Shown here one piece after another: positions 14,038 through 19,281 of a stretch of DNA of 19,281 bases. The translations under genes and the position numbers were made by a program. Source of the DNA: Ilumatobacteraceae bacterium (GTDB lineage Bacteria; Actinomycetota; Acidimicrobiia; Acidimicrobiales; Ilumatobacteraceae); NCBI GenBank assembly GCA_019090765.1, contig JAHRVJ010000237.1, positions 1 through 19,281 of the forward strand, read 5' to 3'. How positions within the stretch are numbered: the first letter of the stretch is position 1; each line of letters begins with the position of its first letter. The notes under the pieces were generated by a model, which made no database searches, had not been told where the DNA came from, and saw only the letters and a list, made by a program, of their open reading frames with translations.

Positions 14038-15399
14038 ATGACCGATCAGAAAGCGCCCGAAGATCAGCTGACTTCTGCTGATCAGTTGGCAACTACCCCC
14101 GAATCTGGCTTCGCGCCGCCGAACCGCGTTGACCGCATGAAGAGCGAGATCGTCGCTGGTGGCGCAGTACGCGAGAACGGTGACGATGAGCTGGCTGGCG
14201 GATGGCGTGGCATGTTGGCAATGGCGGCGCTCGCGGGCCTGTTCGTGTGGCTGGCGTTCGTCAATGTCTGGATCTTTATCTTTGTGGTGGGGGTCGTGTT
14301 GTCGATCTTCCTCCATGAGCTTGGCCATTTCATGACCGCCCGATGGACCGGGATGAAGGTCACGCAGTTCTTCTTGTTCTTTGGTCCACGTCTGTGGAGC
14401 TTCCGCCGCGGTGAAACCGAGTACGGCGTGCGCGCAATCCCATTGGGTGCGTTTGTCCGGATCATTGGCATGAACCGAATGGACGACGTCGAGCCTGAAG
14501 ACGAGGGACGCTCCTACCGGCAGCAGAGCTTCCCGAAGCGTCTGCTGGTGATCTCGGCAGGGTCAATCATGCACATTCTGATCGCGATCGTGCTGCTGTT
14601 TGCCGTCTACTCCACCCAAGGTGAAATCACCGCGCAAGATGAGCCGCGGGTGATTGTCGCGGCAGCGGCCACCGAGCTGCCCGCTGCTCAGGCTGGGATT
14701 CTGGATGACGACGAAATCGTGTCGGTCGGAGGTATCGCCGTCACGTCTCCCGTCGAACTTGGCGAAACAGTGCGCAGTTTTGCTCCCGGTGAAATCGTTG
14801 ACGTTGTCGTGATCCGTGATGGAGCGACACTCACTGTGCCGGTCGGCCTTGGTGCCAATACTGGTGCCGCCGAAGACAGTCCACTGTTCGGTACGGCATT
14901 GCTAGGGGTGCGTTCATACAGCCCAGCACTCTACGAACAACACAACATCCCGTCCGCCGCGGTCAACTCAGTTACTGATATTTTCCCCGTGTCGTGGGAG
15001 TCAACGCAGGGCATCGTGAAGGTGCTCAACCCTGTCAGCATTGTCGGCCACCTGACTGGGTCGAACGACGACCTATCGAGCCGGCCGACCACGCTCTACG
15101 GAGTAGCTACGGTTTCCGACGATGTTGGCGATTCGTCGGGTCTCGGCGGCGTGCTTTACCTGCTCGCGGTGTTGAATATTTTTGTTGGGGTGTTCAACAT
15201 GTTGCCGCTGTTGCCGCTCGATGGTGGGCATGCGGCGATTGCGATCTACGAGCGATTTCGGGAATGGCGGGGAGACTCGAAGAAGCGCTATTTTGCCGAC
15301 GTCGAGCGACTGATGCCCTTTGCGATGGCAGTGATTGTGGTGCTGTCGATGCTGATGTTTACAGGCTTGTATCTCGATATCACCGAACCGATCGGCTGA
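14038..15399 (+). CDS. rseP: Site-2 metalloprotease RseP/Rip1 (M50)
   Basis: A 453-residue intramembrane zinc protease that cuts membrane-anchored regulators such as anti-sigma factors; Rip1 is the mycobacterial form. The active site is His93-Glu94-x-x-His97 (FLHELGHFMTA) in a membrane helix, with the third ligand Asp395 in LPLLPLDGGHA near the C-terminus. One PDZ domain lies between, about 205-270 (AAQAGILDDDEIVSVGGI, FAPGEIVDVVVIRDG). The final helix is FAMAVIVVLSMLMFTGLYL. HExxH usually lies within the first 30 residues; here an extension of about 70 residues precedes it, made of a polar stretch (1-58) plus an extra hydrophobic segment (about 60-85). ATG 14038 lacks a clear ribosome site; the frame is open upstream to 13981 inside dxr. 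Its place between dxr and ispG matches mycobacteria. Confidence 0.94.
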   Translation: MTDQKAPEDQLTSADQLATTPESGFAPPNRVDRMKSEIVAGGAVRENGDDELAGGWRGMLAMAALAGLFVWLAFVNVWIFIFVVGVVLSIFLHELGHFMTARWTGMKVTQFFLFFGPRLWSFRRGETEYGVRAIPLGAFVRIIGMNRMDDVEPEDEGRSYRQQSFPKRLLVISAGSIMHILIAIVLLFAVYSTQGEITAQDEPRVIVAAAATELPAAQAGILDDDEIVSVGGIAVTSPVELGETVRSFAPGEIVDVVVIRDGATLTVPVGLGANTGAAEDSPLFGTALLGVRSYSPALYEQHNIPSAAVNSVTDIFPVSWESTQGIVKVLNPVSIVGHLTGSNDDLSSRPTTLYGVATVSDDVGDSSGLGGVLYLLAVLNIFVGVFNMLPLLPLDGGHAAIAIYERFREWRGDSKKRYFADVERLMPFAMAVIVVLSMLMFTGLYLDITEPIG

Positions 15400-15411
15400 C
15401 GGAACTTCTCC

Positions 15412-16647
15412 GTGGAAGTTGACAGCACGGCAGTTCCTCGTCGTACGACCCGCCAGATTTTTGTCGGCGATGTTCCCGTGGGCGGTGGAGCCCCGATCAC
15501 CGTTCAGTCGATGACGATCACCAAGACGGCCGACGTCGACGGGACTCTGCAGCAGATCTACGCGCTCGCCGCTGCGGGTGCCGACATCGTGCGTTGCACC
15601 TGCAATGAAACTGCCGCAGCCGAGGGGCTGGCGCAGATTGTGCCGAGGTCACCGGTACCGATCATCGCTGACATTCACCATCAGTACAAGATGGCGCTCG
15701 CGGCGATGGAGGCGGGGGTCCAAGGCCTACGACTGAATCCGGGCAACATTCGACGTGCCGATCACATTCGAGCTGTGGCGACTGAGGCACGTGACCGCGC
15801 CATCCCTATTCGCATCGGTGTGAACGCTGGTTCGCTCGACCCGGCGTTGTACGAGAAATACGGTGGGGCGACGCCCGAGGCAATGGTCGAGTCCGCTAAA
15901 CATGAAATCGGCTACTTCGATGAGGTCGGCTTCGACCTGATCAAGATTTCGGTGAAGGCGTCGAGTGTGCCGTTGATGGTTGAGGCGTATCGGCAGTTGT
16001 CCGAAGTAACTGACTATCCGCTGCACCTCGGCGTTACCGAAGCCGGCCCTCCGCCGGCCGGGCTCGTCAAAGCAACGGCGGGTATCGCCACGCTCTTACT
16101 AGAAGGCATCGGCGACACGATTCGCTATTCGCTCACTGCTGATCCGGTCGAGGAGGTGCGCGCCGGCCGACAGTTGCTGGAGGCACTGGGGCTGCGTGAG
16201 CGGAAGAACGTTGATCTCATCGCGTGCCCGTCATGCGGCCGAGCCGAAGTTGACGTGATCGAGATTGCCAATCGGGCGATGGAGGCCTTCGAGGACCGGA
16301 AACTGCCTCTGCAGATTGCGGTAATGGGCTGTGTCGTTAATGGGCCGGGCGAGGCGCGGGATGCCGATCTGGGCATTGCGGCGGGCAACAGCCGGGGCCA
16401 CCTCTTCGTGAAGGGCCAAAACGTCGCGGTGGTACCCGAAGACGAGATGGTTGATCAGTTAGTCGAATGGGCAGAGTTCATTACCGAGCACGGTGTCGAG
16501 GCCGCGCTGGCGCGGGTCGATTTGGTGAAGGCTGCCCGTGAGGCCGAGAGGGATCGTGCTCGCTTGCTCGACGATCAGGGCAGCGACGCGAACCACTCCG
16601 CCGAGAAGATCGTGGAGATCCGCAAGGCGACAGCCGGCGGAGCCTGA
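15412..16647 (+). CDS. ispG: 4-hydroxy-3-methylbut-2-enyl diphosphate synthase (IspG/GcpE)
   Basis: A 411-residue 4Fe-4S enzyme of the MEP pathway, reducing cyclic MEcPP to HMBPP. The TIM-barrel part shows VQSMTITKTADVDGTL, PIIADIHHQYKMAL, GLRLNPGNI, IPIRIGVNAGSLD and HLGVTEAGPP. Cluster ligands are Cys272 and Cys275 (ACPSCGR), Cys307 (MGCVVNGPGEA) and Glu314, at nearly the E. coli positions (270, 273, 305, 312). The last 40 residues (from about AARVDLV on) are a charged extension. The start is GTG 15412, 12 bases after the rseP stop, with only a weak GGAAC ahead, so coupling to rseP is likely. The barrel motif usually VRVTVN reads VRCTCN (residues 60-65), adding two unusual cysteines. Its stop is one base from the stop of the opposing manA. 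Confidence 0.96.
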   Translation: MEVDSTAVPRRTTRQIFVGDVPVGGGAPITVQSMTITKTADVDGTLQQIYALAAAGADIVRCTCNETAAAEGLAQIVPRSPVPIIADIHHQYKMALAAMEAGVQGLRLNPGNIRRADHIRAVATEARDRAIPIRIGVNAGSLDPALYEKYGGATPEAMVESAKHEIGYFDEVGFDLIKISVKASSVPLMVEAYRQLSEVTDYPLHLGVTEAGPPPAGLVKATAGIATLLLEGIGDTIRYSLTADPVEEVRAGRQLLEALGLRERKNVDLIACPSCGRAEVDVIEIANRAMEAFEDRKLPLQIAVMGCVVNGPGEARDADLGIAAGNSRGHLFVKGQNVAVVPEDEMVDQLVEWAEFITEHGVEAALARVDLVKAAREAERDRARLLDDQGSDANHSAEKIVEIRKATAGGA

Positions 16648-16648
16648 C

Positions 16649-17638
16649 CTATTTTGCTGGTGGCGTGCTGACGACGACGTAGCTGGTGTCGGTCGGCGAA
16701 TACGTTGAGCCGACAGGTAGGTAGCTCGCTGTTCCGTCGAGGCTGAGTGCAAGCTCGTGGCCCGTTGAGGTGTGGGAGCCGCCGGCTTCGACACGCACGA
16801 GTTCGCATCCCGCTTCGGGCAGGGGGTAGCGGCCGGTCTTGGCGGCGGCGGTCATGACCGGTTCGACGAGGGGAGTGAGGTCGACAATGGTTAGTAGTTC
16901 CTCTACGTCCACGAACTTGGATGTGAGCCCGCCCCGGACCACGTTGTCGCTTGCGCCCATTAGTTCGATTCCGACGCCTCCGAGGTATGCGTGGAGGTTG
17001 CCAGCTGTGAGGTGGAGAGCTTCACCAGGAACCAGTGTGACGTAGTTCAGGAGCAGGGCCACTGCAACGCTCGGGTCGCCCGGGTACCGCTCATTCAGCT
17101 TCCGGATCCATCGAGCTTCGGGGAGGTCACTTGTGCCGCAGGCCGCGATGTACCGGGCGGGATCGGCAGCGCCTCGATACAGATCGGTGATCACTTCCTG
17201 CGGGCCGGCATAGCGGAGCGTCGCGGCAAGGTCGTGGCAACCGAGATTGTTCAATATTTCGACCGAGCCCGCTACTGGCCGCACGCCGCATAGCGCTTCA
17301 AAGTGTGTCAGCGCACAGAGCAGTTCCGGCTTGGCGTTCGCGTCGGGGTATACGCCGCGACGGTGACCGTCGACGGCTTGTTCGGCCGAAGGGTGTACTT
17401 GGAGCGAGAGCGGGTGCTCAGCGGCCAGCACCTTGAGGAGAAAAGGAAGCTCTCCGGTGAGGTCAGCAAGCGGTGCGCCTTTGGCGAGGTGGGCGGGGCC
17501 GTTCTTGTGGGTCCCGAGCCATAGCTCAGCCCAGGGCCGGCCGTCGGGCTGTTGATTGAGCAGTTTGGGGATGAACTCGTGGTCTCCCCAATCGTAATGC
17601 TGGATGACGCCGGTGATTGGCGTGGCTATCGGAGGCAC
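16649..17638 (-). CDS. manA: Mannose-6-phosphate isomerase, class I
   Basis: A 329-residue zinc-dependent isomerase joining fructose-6-phosphate and mannose-6-phosphate, which feeds GDP-mannose for glycans and mannosylated lipids. Motifs: AELWLGTHKNGPA (37-49), LPFLLKVLAAEHPLSLQVHP (64-83) with ligands Gln80 and His82, DANAKPELLCAL with Glu105, FEALCGVRP, and GEALHLTAGNLHAYLGG with His216, then GASDNVVRGGLTSKF (228-242) with the catalytic Arg235. It is shorter than the 390-residue E. coli form but complete at both ends (RGGLTSKFVDVEELL and the C-terminal cupin are present). The start is GTG 17638 with AAGGCCAGG ahead, 9 bases after the stop of the upstream hydrolase, so the two are probably co-transcribed. 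No transcription terminator is visible at its end. Confidence 0.94.
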   Translation of the reverse strand: MPPIATPITGVIQHYDWGDHEFIPKLLNQQPDGRPWAELWLGTHKNGPAHLAKGAPLADLTGELPFLLKVLAAEHPLSLQVHPSAEQAVDGHRRGVYPDANAKPELLCALTHFEALCGVRPVAGSVEILNNLGCHDLAATLRYAGPQEVITDLYRGAADPARYIAACGTSDLPEARWIRKLNERYPGDPSVAVALLLNYVTLVPGEALHLTAGNLHAYLGGVGIELMGASDNVVRGGLTSKFVDVEELLTIVDLTPLVEPVMTAAAKTGRYPLPEAGCELVRVEAGGSHTSTGHELALSLDGTASYLPVGSTYSPTDTSYVVVSTPPAK

Positions 17639-17647
17639 AACCTGGCC

Positions 17648-18274
17648 TTAGATGCCGAGTTCGGCGGCACGATCGAGGACCCCCGCCCGCTCGGCACCGA
17701 TCGTCGTGGAGTCGCCGTGGCCCGTGTGCACGATTGTTTCGTTGGGGAGCGCGAGGAGAATGTCGAGGAGGGATCGCAGGATTGTCGGCTCGTCGCTGAA
17801 CGAACGCCCGGTAGCACCCGGGCCACCGCAAAATAGCGTGTCGCCGCTGAAGACAGCTCCGGAACCGGCGTCGTGGAAACTGCAACATCCCGGAGAGTGG
17901 CCGGGCGTGTGGAGCACATCTAGCTGGTGCCCTCCGGCCTTGATTGGGCTGCCTGGATTGAGGTCGCCGTCAGGAGCATCGTTGGGCCACACGGTGTCCC
18001 ACAACATGCGGTCGCTGGCGTGCAACAAGATGGGGGCATCGACCGCGTCGCGTAACGGAATCGCCGCGTTGATGTGGTCGTTGTGGCCGTGGGTGAGGAC
18101 GATCGCGGCAACTCTTCGGCCGTTGATGGCTTGCACGATTGGCTGATGATCGTGCGCGGCGTCGAACACGACGACCTCTCTGTCGTCGCCGACGATCCAG
18201 ATGTTGTTGGTGACTTCCCACTCGCCGCCGTCGAGGGTAAAGATTCCGTCGGTGGTAACTAGTTCGATGCTCAT
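17648..18274 (-). CDS. Metallo-beta-lactamase-fold hydrolase (glyoxalase II-like)
   Basis: A 208-residue cytoplasmic MBL-fold hydrolase with the whole metal set: His62, His64, Asp66, His67 (THGHNDH), His126 (HTPGHSPG), Asp145 (SGDTLF) and His186 (HTGHGDST). This pattern is that of glyoxalase II-type thioesterases binding two metals. It sits 17 bases after the MscR-like dehydrogenase. In mycobacteria the mycothiol-dependent formaldehyde dehydrogenase gene likewise neighbours an MBL gene (Rv2259/Rv2260), and hydrolysis of S-formylmycothiol has been suggested for it. That role here is inference from family and context; other thioesters or lactones are possible. ATG 18274 has only a weak AGGG upstream. 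Confidence 0.9.
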   Translation of the reverse strand: MSIELVTTDGIFTLDGGEWEVTNNIWIVGDDREVVVFDAAHDHQPIVQAINGRRVAAIVLTHGHNDHINAAIPLRDAVDAPILLHASDRMLWDTVWPNDAPDGDLNPGSPIKAGGHQLDVLHTPGHSPGCCSFHDAGSGAVFSGDTLFCGGPGATGRSFSDEPTILRSLLDILLALPNETIVHTGHGDSTTIGAERAGVLDRAAELGI

Positions 18275-18291
18275 GGTTGGTGGCCCTATGC

Positions 18292-19281
18292 CTATAGAAC
18301 GACGACGCTGCGTAGTACGTCGCCGCGTTCCATCTTGTGGAACGCCTCTTCGACATCGCCGAGGTCGATTGTCTCCGACACGAATCTGTCGAGATCGAGT
18401 CTCCCCTGCAAGTAGAGGTCGATCAACATCGGGAAGTCGCGTGACGGAAGACAGTCTCCATACCAGGATGACTTGAGGGCACCACCTCGGCCGAACAGCT
18501 CGATGAACGGAAGTTGGATGGTCATCTCGGGCGTGGGCACTCCCACGAGCACCACCGTTCCGGCCAGATCACGTGCTTCGAAGGCTTGCTTGTAGACGGC
18601 TGGGTTGCCAATGGCCTCTACGCAAACGTCGGCGCCGAATCCGCCGGTGACCGACTGCACGAACTCAACTGGGTTGGTGTTCTTGGAGTTACAAACGTGG
18701 GTCGCCCCAAATTGTGTTGCCGCTTCGAGCTTGCGATCGTCGATGTCGATTCCGATAATCGTTGATGCGCCGGCGAGCTGAGCTCCGGCGATTGCTGCGT
18801 TGCCAACGCCGCCGCAGCCGAACACCGCGACCGACTGGCCGCGTGTAACGCCAGCGGTGTTGATCACGGCCCCGAGGCCCGCCATGATGCCGCAACCAAG
18901 TAGACCGGCAGCTGCCGCTGGTGCTGCAGAGTCGACTTTGGTGCACTGTCCTGCTGCGACCAGAGTCTTGTCGCAGAACGCTCCGATTCCGAGTGCTGGC
19001 GACAGCTCGGTGCCGTCGGCGAGGGTCATTTTCTGCGTCGCGTTGAGTGTGTCGAAGCAGTATTGCGGTTCGCCTCGCCGGCAAGCACGACACTGGCCGC
19101 AAACCGCCCGCCAGTTCAAGATGACGTAGTCGCCGACGGCCACTTCGGTGACGTCATCACCTACCGATTCAACGAGGCCAGCGGCCTCATGACCGAGCAA
19201 GAAGGGAAACTCATCGTTGATTCCGCCTTCGCGGTAGTGCAGGTCGGTGTGGCAGACACCGCAGGCTTGAATCGCGACGAC
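18292..19281 (-). CDS. mscR: MscR-like S-(hydroxymethyl)mycothiol dehydrogenase (5' end beyond window)
   Basis: The last 329 residues of a zinc-dependent class III-type alcohol dehydrogenase; the first 30 or so lie past the right edge. The frame continues beyond the apparent TTG at 19200 and reads ACGVCHTDLHYREGGIN, then FPFLLGHEAAG, giving the catalytic zinc Cys and His. The structural zinc cysteines are CGQCRACRRGEPQYC. The Rossmann motif is VAVFGCGGVGNAAI and the acidic NAD-binding end is GIDIDD. CHTDLHYREGGIN and GHEAAG resemble MscR, the mycothiol-dependent formaldehyde dehydrogenase and S-nitrosomycothiol reductase of actinobacteria. The cofactor preference (mycothiol against glutathione or a free alcohol) is inferred from family resemblance. 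It should be the first of the dehydrogenase, hydrolase, manA series. Confidence 0.85.
   Translation of the reverse strand, partial: VVAIQACGVCHTDLHYREGGINDEFPFLLGHEAAGLVESVGDDVTEVAVGDYVILNWRAVCGQCRACRRGEPQYCFDTLNATQKMTLADGTELSPALGIGAFCDKTLVAAGQCTKVDSAAPAAAAGLLGCGIMAGLGAVINTAGVTRGQSVAVFGCGGVGNAAIAGAQLAGASTIIGIDIDDRKLEAATQFGATHVCNSKNTNPVEFVQSVTGGFGADVCVEAIGNPAVYKQAFEARDLAGTVVLVGVPTPEMTIQLPFIELFGRGGALKSSWYGDCLPSRDFPMLIDLYLQGRLDLDRFVSETIDLGDVEEAFHKMERGDVLRSVVVL

Noticed and set aside
13621..14328. 235-codon minus-strand open frame over dxr and rseP
   Set aside because: Covers two conserved genes in antisense and has low-complexity His/Arg/Ser composition typical of shadows.

Overview
The window is a slice of chromosome from a high-GC Gram-positive bacterium. 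The gene order yifB-dprA-xerC-whiG-(M23)-rpsB-tsf-pyrH-frr-cdsA-dxr-rseP-ispG is the conserved actinobacterial arrangement. A WhiG-type sigma factor, an MscR-like mycothiol-linked alcohol dehydrogenase and the alanine/proline tail on S2 fit Actinomycetota. My best guess is a deep-branching group such as Acidimicrobiia, inferred from overall style rather than proven.

Left part (1-2777): the 3' end of an unidentified plus-strand gene; a convergent minus-strand gene for a single-pass membrane protein with beta-rich N-terminal repeats; a divergent plus-strand clpP with an intact Ser-His-Asp triad; and a small minus-strand lipoprotein gene convergent with clpP.

Middle (2778-16647, all plus strand): the DNA-uptake and recombination genes yifB and dprA (overlapping), then xerC and whiG (overlapping), then a secreted LytM/M23 domain protein that has lost its zinc ligands. 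Translation and pyrimidine genes follow: rpsB, tsf, a strong hairpin, pyrH and frr. Last come envelope and isoprenoid genes: cdsA with a long acidic N-terminal tail, dxr, the site-2 protease rseP/rip1 and ispG. Dxr and IspG are two steps of the MEP isoprenoid pathway and flank the protease, as in mycobacteria.

Right part (16649-19281, minus strand): a tight probable operon, read from the right edge, of an MscR-like zinc alcohol dehydrogenase (cut by the window end), a metallo-beta-lactamase-fold hydrolase and manA. The first two look like a formaldehyde/S-nitrosothiol detoxification pair. It meets ispG tail to tail with one base between the stop codons.

No gene-free stretch exceeds 170 bases. 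No tRNA, rRNA, CRISPR array, insertion sequence or phage gene was seen. Several genes (minus-strand membrane protein, clpP, xerC, frr, and less clearly the lipoprotein) carry a -10-like hexamer 6-7 bases before the start codon and no Shine-Dalgarno sequence, which points to leaderless transcription. This is mainly a housekeeping region. The points most worth a second look are the degenerate LytM protein, the leaderless promoters, the coding-like stretch after the clpP stop, the CdsA tail and the manA linkage.
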